A stretch of DNA of 64,000 nt from Mactromeris polynyma (Eukaryota; Mollusca; Bivalvia; Venerida; Mactridae), in the NCBI GenBank assembly GCA_032209605.1, contig JASFXZ010000020.1:441501-505500 (forward strand), in the 5' to 3' direction. Positions 23,581 through 35,300 of the stretch are shown here, piece after piece. How positions within the stretch are numbered: the stretch's first letter is position 1; every line of letters begins with the position of its first letter. A program made the translations under genes and the position numbers. The notes beneath the pieces are model-generated. The model saw nothing but the letters and a program-made list of their open reading frames with translations. It had not been told where the DNA came from and ran no database searches.

Positions 23581-25493
23581 CTCCGGAAGATAGTCATTTT
23601 AGACTTTTGGAGGATAGTGCATGCACGAAACAGAAGATACCTTAGTTCAAGAACTGCATGAACCACCACTGGTTTTTCACGTGCCCGATGTTAAGCATCG
23701 TACACGGGACCTCGGTTTTCCAAAGTCTCGTCCGAAAGACTGTTAGTACTGTCTGTGGTGGAGTGGGGGATCGTGTTTGTCCGTAAGCTTGACGGAGAAA
23801 AAACCGCGGTGTTTTGATAGAAAAGTAAACAAACAGCAATTATAGCTTTACACATGAGAACATTTCCTTACCTTAATTGGCTTGGATCGGTCCTGAAAGT
23901 TCGTGCATCTGTCTACATGCGCGTAGGAGCTGGGGTCACAGGGGCATTTTATTATCCCTACTTCTCATCTGTATCTTAAACTAATAAAAACCAGCCACAC
24001 ATTTTATTGGCATTCAGTCAAGATATTTAATACGCACGACAAAGTGTTATCATCGCTACCAGACAGGGGCCGTCGCTAGTACTCTGACTGTCATATATAG
24101 GGTGTGAAAACAGTCGGCAGATTAATGATTGATTGAAAGGAAACATACTATCCAAGGTGTCATGTACAAATGTATATTTATTTTGGCATTGTTTTGAACC
24201 TTAAAATGGTGATAATTACATTTGCTTGACGATCAATTAAATGGCGATAATCTCATTTTCTCACATAAAGTATTTTAACAGTGCACACAGATACAAATCA
24301 AATACGTATTCTGGATCTCCATTATGAAAGTAGAAAATGGATGATCCATATCAACCTCTAAATTTTAGGTTTCCTAAAAGAACGTTTGGTATTAAAAATC
24401 GCATTTGCTAATATTGATGATATACTGCTTTCATGTACCTTAATAAATACAGTAAAATGCGACTGAACTATTTCAAAATAATTATATCCCTGACAGTCCC
24501 ATGTCTTTTTACAAACTTACACATATCACGGACATATATGGTTTATATGTCCGTGCACATATGTATGAATAAACTTACAAGCAGCAAACCAATTTTCGGA
24601 AAATATCATTTTAAAAGTGATGGATTTTGCGCCTGTGAAAGGTGATTTCCTACACTTTTCGCATCGAGAGGGGATACACCTCCCCACTTACCGCATGCGC
24701 GGCCCCAATACTCAATACCTTCATACGCGCCTGATCTAAGAGGTAAATACCCCACGTGTACCTCTGACACATTGTGCACGTGGAAAACGTGTTTAGCGTT
24801 GAGGAATTGTAATTAACCCGTTTTGCATTAAAAAGGGACTGTCACATGATACTACGTGTCACGTTCACCTGCATACTGATACTATTTCTTACTTGGGACT
24901 CGGGATTTAAAATGTTTTTTATTTGTTTTGATTGTGCTTAGTACATTTACCGAGGTCCACTCTAACAATTTTTAAAAATCGATCCCGGAGAATCCCGGAT
25001 TCAACCCCGTGTTTTATACCCTTTCTCTGTCTACAGCTCCTCACAGCGGTTATCTCCCCTAGCGGTATATGTTCAGTGGTGGTGAAGCTAGCCCCGACTG
25101 ACTTGATGCTAAGTTTGTAATTTCAGACATTTAGATGAAACTGTGAGTCATTTTTTATTGCAATTTGTAGATCTAAATAATCCCATTTTTTTCCAAGTCG
25201 GTCTTAACCGAAATGTGTACGCATTCGGATAATTTATTCGGATACTGCGACATTACATATTTTAAGCATGTATTTCATCTAGACCCACTATGACATTCAG
25301 TGACAAACATCTTTGTCTATGCTGTCATTCTTTTACATGATGAAATACCATTTTCTGTTATGTATATTTACACTTCTGAGTCGTGTAGAATGTACATTAT
25401 CTGTTATCATGATACACATATATGTGATGATTAATACATCAACAAAAAGAAAAATCAAATAATGTAATAGATCTAGTACAGCTGGGATGTGTC

Positions 25494-26189
25494 TGGGATT
25501 GATATCTCTTCCTGTCTGGTTACATGGGTTTGATATCTCTTCCTGTCTGGTTACATGGGTTTGATATCTCTTCCTGTCTGGTTACATGGGTTTGATATCT
25601 CTTCCTGTCTGGTTACATGGTTTGAACTAAGTTTTTGTCTGGTTACATGGGTTTGAAATTAGTTCCTGTGTGGTTACATGGAATTGATATCTCTTCCTGT
25701 CTAGTTACATGGGTTTGAAATTAGTTCCTGTGTGGTTACATGGAATTGATATCTCTTCCTGTCTGGTTACATGGGTTTGATATCTCTTCCTGTCTAGTTA
25801 CATGGGTTTGATATCTCTTCCTGTCTGGTTACATGGGTTTGATATCTCTTCCTGTCTGGTTACATGGGTTTGATATATCTTCCTGTCTGGTTAAATGGTT
25901 TGAAATATCTTCCTGTCTGGTTACATGGGATTGATATCTCTTCCTGTCTAGTTACATGGGTTTGATATCTCTTCCTGTCTAGTTACATGGGTTTGATATC
26001 TCTTCCTGTCTGGTTACATGGGTTTGATATCTCTTCCTGTCTAGTTACATGGGTTTGATATCTCTTCCTGTCTGGTTACATGGGTTTGATATATCTTCCT
26101 GTCTGGTTACATGGGTTTGATATATCTTCCTGTCTGGTTAAATGGTTTGAAATGTGTTTTTGTCTGGTTACATGGGATTGATATTTGTT
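25494..26189. repeat. 31-bp minisatellite, about 22 copies, upstream of CMC4
   Basis: Unit gggtttgatatctcttcctg plus tctggttacat. It stops about 40 bp before the acceptor of the CMC4 ATG exon, so it lies in the 5' intron. Pyrimidine-rich on the plus (transcribed) strand. Confidence 0.96.
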
Positions 26190-26237
26190 TTTATCTGTTT
26201 AGATTAAATTTGTCCTGTTTCCATTTCAGATCACATC

Positions 26238-26295
26238 ATGCGTGAACAGGATCCGTGTCAGAAAAAGGCTTGCGCCATACAGGACTGTTTGCAAG
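26238..26295 (+). CDS. CMC4: CMC4 coding exon 1
   Basis: The exon begins at 26230 after CATTTCAG, with an 8-nt leader before the ATG. Nineteen codons plus one base. Contains the first CX4C pair (DPCQKKAC). Confidence 0.92.
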
Positions 26296-27371
26296 GTTAA
26301 TACTGATTCCTAAAATTATAAGGGCATTAAGTACGCTAAGATTAGTATACTTCCTATTGTAGGATAACTCAAAACCCTGACAATAACCACTTTCTAGGTA
26401 AAACTTAATCATATAAAGAATAAATGGTCTTCATTTCTGCATTTGATAAATTTCGAAACAATGAGAAGAAATAATTTACCCTAAATCCTTAGCGCTCGAT
26501 CCTTATTGGTGGCAATATTCTGTTATAGCTTTTAAATAGCTTTTACTTTTAACGACCCCTATCAAAACTTTATACTACACATTATTTAGGTCACATGAAC
26601 ACTAGGTGCTAAAGGTGAGCTTTTGTTCAGCATGTGTTATTGATTTTTTAAACTCTCATGGGGTCGTATTTTCTACCCACATGACATTTGTCTGGAATGT
26701 TTATCTTGGTGGAATCCAAGTCAAGATGCCGAGTAATTCTAGGGGTGTAAATATATGTTGGCATATTTCTGCCACCAGATAACTACTTAATTGACTAAAT
26801 AATTATGTGGTTATCACGTTAAAGAAACTAGATAACTACTTAATTAACTAGGTAATTATGTGGTTAACTACATAAGTATCGTGATAAATTTTCATGCCAG
26901 ATATTATCTTAACATGAAACATTGTCTGATAGTGCCCATAACTGCCACCACTTACCCACTTAAACCCAGTACGGACAATCTATATTAGATAAGTGTTAAG
27001 TAGTTAATGCTATAAATATCTAGTTAACTACATAATTATCTAGTTACTCGGGTGAATGATTATTTCACTTGAACTCAGTTCACACAACACTGTAAAATGG
27101 AGTTTCTAATGTTGAATGTATTGGTTAATGCATATAAATGTCCCATGATGACCTAAATGTTGGATAGAAACCAAGCTTTAGTTCATCTATGTAGCTGTAA
27201 CCTTGGTGCATGTTTCTATATTTTTCAGCAAGAAATTACCAAGAGTCAAAATGTGAACATATTATTCAAGCCATGCTCAAATGTTGCGATAAATTTGGAG
27301 AAAAGTCAAAATGTTGTGCTGGGTTTCTAAAAGGACAACGAAGGAAACCAGTAGAAAACCATAAGTTATAG
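26238..27371 (+). CDS. CMC4: CMC4 (C-x9-C motif containing 4), two coding exons
   Basis: CMC4 is a small twin-CX9C protein of the mitochondrial intermembrane space, of the type imported and oxidised by the MIA40 pathway. Coding exons are 26238-26295 and 27229-27371, joined in phase 1, giving 66 aa. The N-terminus MREQDPCQKKACAIQDCLQ matches human CMC4 (DPCQKQACEIQKCLQ, from memory). The second helix contains SKCEHIIQAMLKCCDKFGE, then KCCAGF. The cysteine layout is C-x4-C-x4-C in the first half and C-x9-CC-x7-CC in the second. Splice sites: TTTCAG/ATCACATCATG at the 5' end, G/GTTAAT donor and TTTTTCAG acceptor. The human gene shares its 5' region with MTCP1; no MTCP1-like sequence was seen here. 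Confidence 0.92.
26750..27060. repeat. Degenerate inverted/tandem 'taactagataattatgtagtt' sequence
   Basis: In the CMC4 intron, motifs such as agataactacttaatt and ctagttaactacataatta occur several times in both orientations, so the region could fold on itself. It looks like a decayed AT-rich foldback repeat. Confidence 0.5.
27229..27371 (+). CDS. CMC4: CMC4 coding exon 2
   Basis: 143 nt including the TAG at 27369-27371. Contains the KCEHIIQAMLKCC helix and a basic tail ending PVENHKL. The acceptor has a clear pyrimidine tract. Confidence 0.92.
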
Positions 27372-27455
27372 TACATTATACAGGGGTTCTCAAGTTCCTG
27401 ATTTAGAGGCTTCAGGGTCACTTCTAGATCGATGTAAATCTGATGATTTCTTTGG

Positions 27456-27474
27456 GGGGGGGGGGGGGGGGGGT
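27456..27474. repeat. Poly-G run
   Basis: About 20 consecutive G downstream of the CMC4 stop. Length is likely to vary between individuals and between assemblies. Confidence 0.85.
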
Positions 27475-28457
27475 AGGTGCAGAATCATGAATGGTACAAA
27501 CGTTTTGTTTACAGATGCATTTCAATTATGCTGGGTTATTGAAGCTTTGATCAGAGCAGCAAATCTTCACGATTGACAACATTCAGCTGTAAGAACCCTG
27601 TACATATTATATGTTGTATACATGTACCACATGTTGCTTCCTCGGAAGTTTTGAATCAACATTCAAACCGAAATTACTGAATTGATACATTTTCTATTAT
27701 ATAACACCAAGCAGCCAATAGCTCTCCAATGACAAGGAAATAAGGACGAACGGAAATAGAGACATTGAGTTAAATATTTCTTTTCAATTGTTTGATTATA
27801 TTAAACTATATTGATATATTTTATTATTTTAATTGCTTAAGTGCAAACATGCAGAAAAATACTGTATGGTTTCACTTCAAGGGTTACAAGGGTTACATGC
27901 TTACTTTTTTGTAGATTTTCCTAAAATAATGTTTATTATGTTTTCTACATGTATTGATATTAATTTTAAACTTGTGAATGTAAAGGTTGTTTAATTACAT
28001 TGTATGTTTGTACACATTTTATATACATGTGTTGTTGTTTTTTTTGTATAGATTGTCTTCATACGCATGTATATACATCCCAAATCTGGTGTGCGCGACT
28101 CCTCATACACCAGTAGGTGGATTAGCTTAATAACCTCCATGTGCAGACGAGTGTAAAGAAAGGAATTTTTCTGTGCCAATTTTTACCAGAATTATGGCCA
28201 TTTCACAATATACTGTTCATTGTTCACTGTGCATGTTTTACCCTCGGTTCACTAAGTGAAGTGGGGAGCTGTACAGGAATCATGCAAGTTGTTTTGTCCA
28301 GATGCATCATGGTATGTTACATTTTACAAACAGTTCAATATCTTAATGAAGCCATGTAGGAACACCAATCAAACATTGCACACAACTTGTTTTGGCAGAA
28401 GTTCCATTACCAGAACAAAGAACATAACTCATACTCTCTAGGATTTAAATATATTAA

Positions 28458-29886
28458 CAATTAGAGTATACTGAGGGTGCAGCCCAATATTCTAGTAACT
28501 GTTATATGTTTGCATTGGCGTTGTCACAACAATTGGAGTATACTGAGGGTGCAGCTCAATATTCTAGTAACTGTTTGCATTGGTGTTGTCACAGTATGTC
28601 TTGCATGTCTCATGTATACCTGAGGGTGCAGCCCAAGATTCTAGTAACTGTTTGCATTGGTGTTGTCACAGTATGTCTTGCATGTCTTATGTATAGCTGA
28701 GGGTGCAGCCCAATATTCTAGTAACTGTTATATGTTTGCATTGGTGTTGTCACAACAATTAGAGTATACTGAGGGTGCAGCCCAATATTCTAGTAACTGT
28801 TATATGTTTGCATTGGTGTTGTCACAACAATTAGAGTATACTGAGGGTGCAGCCCAAGATTCTAGTAACTGTTATATGTTTGCGTTGGTGTTGTCACAAC
28901 AATTGGAGTATAGCTGAGGGTGCAGCCCAATATTCTAGTAACTGTTTGCAGCATTGGTGTTGTCACAGTATGTCTCATGTATAGCTGAGGGTGCAGCCCA
29001 ATATTCTAGTAACTGTTTGCATTGGTGTTGTCACAGTATGTCTTGCATGTCTCATGTATAGCTGAGGGTGCAGCCCAAGATTCTAGTAACTGTTTGCATT
29101 GGTGTTGTCACAGTACGTCTTGCGTGTCTCATGTATAGCTGAGGGTGCAGCCCAATATTCTAATAACTGTTTGCAGCATTGGTGTTGTCACAGTATGTCT
29201 TGCATGTCTCATGTATAGCTGAGGGTGCAGCCCAAGATTCTAGTAACTGTTATATGTTTGCATTGGTGTTGTCACAGAACGTCTTGCATGTCTCATGTAT
29301 ATCTGAGGGTGCAGCCCAAGATTCTAGTAACTGTTATATGGTTGCATTGGTGTTGTCACAGTACGTCTTGCGTGTCTCATGTATAGCTGAGGGTGCAGCC
29401 CAAGATTCTAGTAACTGTTATATGTTTGCATTGGTGTTGTCACAGTACGTCTTGCGTGTCTCATGTATAGCTGAGGGTGCAGCCCAAGATTCTAGTAACT
29501 GTTATATATTTGCATTGGTGTTGTCACAGTACGTCTTGCGTGTCTCATGTATAGCTGAGGGTGCAGCCCAATATTCTAGTAATGTTATATGTTTGCATTG
29601 GTGTTGTCACAGTACGTCTTGCGTGTCTCATGTATAGCTGAGGGTGCAGCCCAATATTCTAGTAACTGTTATATGTTTGCATTGGTGTTGTCACCGTACG
29701 TCTTGCATGTCTCATGTATAGCTGAGGGTGCAGCCCAAGATTCTAGTAACTGTTATATGGTTGCATTGGTGTTGCCACAGTACGTTTTGCTTGTCTCATG
29801 TATAGCTGAGGGTGCAGCCCAAGATTCTAGTAACTGTTATATGTTTGCATTGGTGTTGTCACAGTACGTCTTGCATGTCTCATGTA
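28458..29886. repeat. ~84-bp minisatellite, about 18 units, CMC4 3' flank
   Basis: Full units begin ctgagggtgcagcccaagat and are 84 bp; shorter variants lack the 'ttatatg' segment or carry 'acaacaattggagta' in place of the 'cgtcttgc' part. An 84-bp unit is 28 codons, so a plus frame stays open (repeat containing AEGAAQDSSNCYMFALVLSQ). It ends directly at a poly(A) signal, so it may be transcribed as part of the CMC4 3' UTR. Confidence 0.95.
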
Positions 29887-29891
29887 ATAAA
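29886..29891 (+). promoter_or_regulatory. Candidate poly(A) signal for CMC4
   Basis: AATAAA immediately after the 84-bp array and the first AATAAA I noticed downstream of the CMC4 stop. If used, the 3' UTR would be about 2.5 kb and contain the whole array. Confidence 0.4.
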
Positions 29892-30193
29892 GAAATGTTA
29901 TTTTAACCTTATTTTGTGATTTAAGCTCTGACCCAATTCACAAGTTGATGAAATTCGGCACTTTAAAGTGTTGTCATTGTGGTTGGACTGTGCTATTTTA
30001 GAAGGTTTGGGTTGGTAGGGGGCATCTGCATCCTGTGGACACAGTTTGTATTTGTTCTGAAATCCTTTTTAGTGACACAATCAATACAAGGTAATAGCAA
30101 CCAAGTTAAAGTCTAATATGAACTAAGTTAACTAATTGTTGACGAACCTGAAAAACAATTAAAACAACAAAATGAATAAGGTTGAAAAAACAA

Positions 30194-30199
30194 TTTATT
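30194..30199 (-). promoter_or_regulatory. Candidate poly(A) signal for the astacin gene
   Basis: AATAAA on the minus strand, in a context (AATAAATTGTTTTTTCAACC) typical of 3' ends. It would close a long 3' UTR following the proposed stop at 32247. Confidence 0.4.
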
Positions 30200-30289
30200 T
30201 TCATTTACAATCAACTCCAACATTCAACAGACGAAAACAATACAAAACTATGAAATTTCAATGGATAAACAATACATGAAGAATTAATG

Positions 30290-31275
30290 CATAAATGATT
30301 AGTATCGCGATGAGATCTAGATTTCAACACAAGAACAAATGGATCATTACATAAAAGGCAGTCCAGGTGCGATCCAGTATATTACCTCAATAATGTATGG
30401 GTTATGCTCTCCGAATATGATCTTGTACTCTAAAAATGTGATATTGTTTTATTAGAATTTACGCGTAACTGAATAAGATGCTGTCCGAATTAAGTTTTAA
30501 CTTAGCATTTATGCGAGTGGGACTAAAGTCCGGGACTTTAAGAAAATCCGGGAACACTTCTTCAGTTAACATATCGAGGGTTAAGCGCAAGACTATCCAA
30601 AGTATATTTTATATAGGAGTTAGCGTAGTCTTGCGCTTAACCCTCGGAGTTAGTATAGTCTTGCGCTTAACCCTCGATATGTTACACTCTTAACATTTTT
30701 TTAAAAAACGATCCCGGAGAATCCCGGGTAACGGATTTCAGTCCCACTCCATTTATGCGTTACTTGGTATGACGCTCCCCAAATGTGATTAAGTTTAACC
30801 TTATATGCGTTACTCGATAAAGTGGTATGTCCAAATTGAGCTTCACCACAGTAATGGACGCATATGAATAGATAAATACCCTTCAAAAAAACTAGCTTAA
30901 CAGCACTTCTTTCCAAATCTGATCTAGTATTGCCAAACAAATATGCTTTTACTCTACAAAATGCACTCCAAATGCGATCTGTGAGTACCGTCAGAATTAT
31001 TGCATGACTTGATCAAATGTCCATATTAAATTTTACCACACGAATTGATGCGTTACTCGATAAAATGCTGTCCAAACCTAGCTTTATCACGTGAATTGGT
31101 CCAAGTGCAGTTAAACCGCAAGAACCAATGTCTTACTCGTTTAAACTCTGCCAAAAGGTAATTGTACAACATGAATTAATGCGTTACTTGATAAAATGCT
31201 GTCCAAATGTAATTTTATCGCATGAAATGATGCATTACTCGATAAAATGCTGTCCAAATGTTGTACATATTTTTA
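30290..31275. repeat. Degenerate ~50-bp tandem repeat
   Basis: Recurring gcgttactcgataaaatgct and gtccaaatgtaattttacc with many substitutions, so older than the other arrays. A foldback MITE is inserted in it (30515-30749). Possibly within the 3' UTR of the minus-strand gene. Confidence 0.75.
30515..30749. mobile_element. 235-bp foldback MITE with 9-bp target duplication
   Basis: Termini GAGTGGGACT and AGTCCCACTC are inverted. CATTTATGC directly repeats at 30506-30514 and 30750-30758. Inside, CGAGGGTTAAGCGCAAGACT is followed by two inverted copies, so the element can form a long hairpin. A 9-bp duplication fits Mutator-like elements, but the ends do not prove the family. Confidence 0.82.
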
Positions 31276-31379
31276 GTCTGCCTGACAATCTAAGTACAAT
31301 TATCAGCTAATCAAACTGGCTGTAGTAATCATTGTTGCAGTTTATATCAAAACACAAATCACTGCCAATGTTCCTGCTG

Positions 31380-31781
31380 ATGGTAGAAACTAACAAGTAT
31401 AGTACAAACACACTATCTGATGTTGTGTTGGTAGAAACTAACCAGTATAGTACAAACACACTATCTTATGATGTGTTGGTAGAAACTAACAAGTATAGTA
31501 CAAACACGCTATCTGATGTTGTGTTGGTAGAAACTAACAAGTATAGTACAAACACGCTATCTGATGTTGTGTTGGTAGAAACTAACCAGTATAGTACAAA
31601 CACGCTATCTGATGTTGTGTTGGTAGAAACTAACCAGTATAGTACAAACACGCTATCAGATGTTGTGTTGGTAGAAACTAACCAGTATAGTACTAATACG
31701 CTATCTGATGATGTGTTGGTAGAAACTAACCAGTATAGTACAAACACACTATCTGATGTTGTGTTGGTAGAAACTAACAAG
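31380..31781. repeat. 48-bp minisatellite, about 8.4 copies
   Basis: Unit gttggtagaaactaaccagt plus atagtacaaacacgctatctgatgttgt. It gives a 16-residue stop-free repeat (VETNQYSTNTLSDVVL) and an open frame on the opposite strand too. Confidence 0.95.
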
Positions 31782-32246
31782 AACAACACTACATACATGT
31801 TTTTAGCTTCGTCAAAGTATCATGCTCACTTATACATTAAGGTCGAACATAATTGTCATTCGACAAAAAATAAAGAAAAGATACACAAAATTTAACTCGT
31901 AACTGTACAAGCTTAATTTAAGCCTGTGAAAATAGCAAAACAATAGATGCATTTTTAAGCACTGTTTGAGGATATCTAAGTATTACTGTCCACTTGACAT
32001 AATCAAAACAATGATTAAGACAAATTAAACATTTACATACACTATACCATTATATGTACTGATATAAACAATTACATCAGCTTTCAAAACATATATATAC
32101 AACACATTTTAACTTTCATGAACTATTTTAAACAATATTCAAAACATTAAGTTGCAAGAACTTTGTACAGCTTTGGTTTGTTATGTCGTATTAGTTGTGG
32201 TTTGTATCATTTAGAGTAATGGTTTGTTCGTAAGTCGAATTTACAT

Positions 32247-32374
32247 TCACTGATACATGCATAAAATATTTTGACAGTGGCAACATCTCGGCAGTTTCCG
32301 TACCGTTCGGAAATGGAAGTATGGGTATGAGACATAAACTCTCGGTACGTGATGCGGTTTTCCTACACAGTTAA
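32247..32374 (-). CDS. Candidate last exon of the astacin gene
   Basis: 128 nt from acceptor GTTTTATAG to TGA, entered in the required phase 1. Encodes NCVGKPHHVPRVYVSYPYF then RKLPRCCHCQNILCMYQ. It fits the frame and is Cys-rich, but has no family match I know, and an open stretch of 42 codons can occur by chance. The true end could be elsewhere between 30200 and 34970. Confidence 0.4.
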
Positions 32375-35300
32375 CTATAAAACAGTTGATCAGGGAAACA
32401 ATTCAACATTTTGAAAGTGTTTTGTGTGCCTCGCATGCTTAATATTTAAAAGATATCCATTATACATTCCACAGAGATACCTCCACTTCGACAGCCATTT
32501 TGGAACTACTCTTCCCCACGTTATTTCCGAGGTCTATTAAAAAAAATGCCGAGGTGATCCGATTGATATTTAGATTCAAAATACATAACAATAACAAAAT
32601 GCATCCAAATTTCACAAAAGTATACATGTATATGTAACCCGTTCATAACAACTATAACACCCATTGGTAAATTCTGGCCCGAACTTCACAAACATTTTGT
32701 TAGATCTGGTTCAAACCCAAATTTTCAAGAACATTTATTTTATGTTACAGAAAAAAGAGATAATAAAAAAGCTTATAATTATTTACAGTAGGCCTACAGT
32801 ACTTAGATTCAGACAATCGTGCTTGTTACACAATGTTCATTTTAAAGCGACATTACATTTTTTCTCTTGTCTCAGATGGAGTAGTTCCATACCACCAAAA
32901 TTGCATCTCATTTTACAAGAAGACATTTTGTTAGTTTAGTGTTGACCTGTTTCTAAACCGGAAGTAGCGGGTTTTAGATGTAATGAATTAAAAAATAATA
33001 ATAATTTTTGCATGACAAACAGTAGGAGATTATTTTTGTAATTTTTACTTCATTACATTGATACCAAAACGAAATAGGGAATTTAGCAAATCATCCAGGA
33101 TTACTAATGTATCGCTTTAATTATGAACATGGAATGGCGTAAGGTGTCATTTAATCAAAAAACGTTTTTTCGTATCTGTTTTCATTCTAGAAAGTGTCAC
33201 ATTCAATAGTTTATTCAGTGACAGTTTGTTCAGTGACAATGATTTTGTTTCGAAGAAAGTCAAGATTTAAATAGCTATTTTTTGGCAAAGTTTGTCAAAT
33301 TCAGCTAAATAACAAATATATTTTCGTCGACATGAAAGTCATGTCTTACAAAGTAACTTATTTTTTACATACACTAATTACGTAAAATTTCTAATGTCGC
33401 TTTAAATGAAATGAACTATTTGATAGGAGAACATTGAGAAATGTTGTGAAATACGAGCCAGATCAAGTGGTCCATATGAAAGGCTTATGCAGTAAATTCA
33501 GTAGTTTTTATGAAAACACTATTGAGGCATGGATTGAAAAATAGTGACATTTTTACCGACCCTCGTAACATAAATGTATTTATCGACATTGACCACATGA
33601 TTTCTGACAATGCCTTAGCATGTATCCACTGTTTCTGTTGCACTGACCACCACTTGACCACACTGGACATAACGCATTCTCGTCAAAACATTCTGAAAAT
33701 TGTACGAAAATATGACTGGGAGGATAGGTGAGTTTTTCTGCAATACTAACCAATACAACATGATTTTCAATAAATGTTACTTAAACAGAAGCATTAGATT
33801 CATTCTCTTGATATTTCATACTAATATATTTGTATAACCTCTGCCACGTGTAGTTATTGTATACTGTGCGGTTTGGGAAACGAAGTCTGTGCGATATAAA
33901 AACCCAACCAACTTTCAAACATTGATAACAAGCAGACATATGTATGTGTATATCATATGCAAGAGAAGAGAGATAATACGTAACTACAGGGAACGCCACA
34001 TACACAAGACAGTGCCTACCACGCAGACCTTCGGGAAAACAACAATCCACAAAACATAAGGCACTTAAGGAGGTCAAAGGAGCACACTCGTTAAGGAACA
34101 GAGGCACAAGGAATGGCCCGGCAGACCACGAGGAACAACTAGGAGAATCAAAGTGGACAGTGAAGGAAGGGGGAGAGGGGATTTATAGATGGAAAAGATC
34201 ACAGGACAAGTCAAGACAACTGGCCGCAACAGGCCGAAACTGGGCAGGAAACAACCTGAACACTATATAAAGTGACATTAATTGCACAGGGGAAAGGGAA
34301 ATACAAAACACGTTCAAAACACAAATAAAAACAACAACCATATAGCGAATTAAAGCCTTCGAACTGTCAGAAAAACACTAGGGGTTTAAATCGATTTAAC
34401 AGCTAGCTAACCTCACACTTAATCGCTATATGGTCCTTGATTTCCAACATATAAACATAAATTGACTAAGTAGGCAGTAACTAATCATTAAAAGCAACCA
34501 ACCATCATACACATAACAACAGACACTGTAACTAATCCAGCACGCAGGAACAATTAAGCAGCCTCAGTCTGACCTTGCTCCCAGTAACTAAACTAGTAAC
34601 ATAAGAATGTGAAATAACCCTAAAATTTCAAATTAATAATGCAATTTAAAGTAAGGTCAACTCGATAATGTAGTTAATAATTAAACACTTCTTAGATATA
34701 AGTGATAGGGAATTTAAAACTAAAATAAATGTCTATAAAGAAAACTAAAATGAAAACACAAAATACGACTGTACCCAATGAATGTTATAAAACTGCATTG
34801 TAGAGAGAAGTTTTCTTGGTAGTGTATACTAAAATATCTATGACGTCATAAAATGTTAATGACATCTTAAAGAGAGAGAATAGTAGCTACAGGTAACGCC
34901 ACATACACAAGACAGTGCCTTATAAAACTGATAAATATACGAGAGATAATTTTCAAAAAAGGTTGTATACGTACCTCCACTTGCACAAGCATGACAAGAT
35001 TTCTGGCATATTCTCAGAGCAGTGCCTGGATTATCATCGCAGAAACCATTGAGGGCCCAAGCTGGACAATATTGTTCAGAGTCAACACAACTTGATGAAC
35101 CTATCAAAATACGCAACATTACATATATGATAAAATAACCTGATTTGATACAAAATGGATACTTACAACTACTTTGAAAGTATTTTGCAACTTCATGTTG
35201 TTGTCATGCAGACAGAATAATGCTTATTGTGAATAAAATGATATTCCAAGAATGTATTAATCCAAAAAAAAGAAAGATGAAATTGAGCAGAAAAAGGCAA

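Larger units (their letters stand above)
21453..26229. other. Intergenic region between CENP-I start and CMC4
   Basis: Divergent interval holding presumed promoters and 5' UTRs of both genes. Contents seen: the TIR element (21574-22522), a CpG-containing stretch at about 22740-22860, one dispersed ~470-bp repeat copy (about 23115-23580), a GC-richer stretch with CACGTG-type motifs at 24640-24790, and the 31-bp array at 25494-26189. No convincing coding exon was found. A non-coding 5' exon of CMC4 is expected somewhere here because the ATG exon begins with an acceptor. Confidence 0.6.

Noticed and set aside
24932..25120. 62-codon plus frame as a CMC4 upstream coding exon
   Set aside because: No conserved residues and no need for additional CMC4 coding sequence; the ATG at 26238 fits the family N-terminus.
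31332..31895. 187-codon plus frame with VETNQYSTNTLSDVVL repeats
   Set aside because: 48-bp minisatellite; both strands open and no gene context.
32470..32510. Minus-strand ATGGCTGTCGAAGTG with a CpG-containing leader, resembling a first exon
   Set aside because: No compatible second exon; joining to the acceptor at 32374 gives an immediate stop in that phase.
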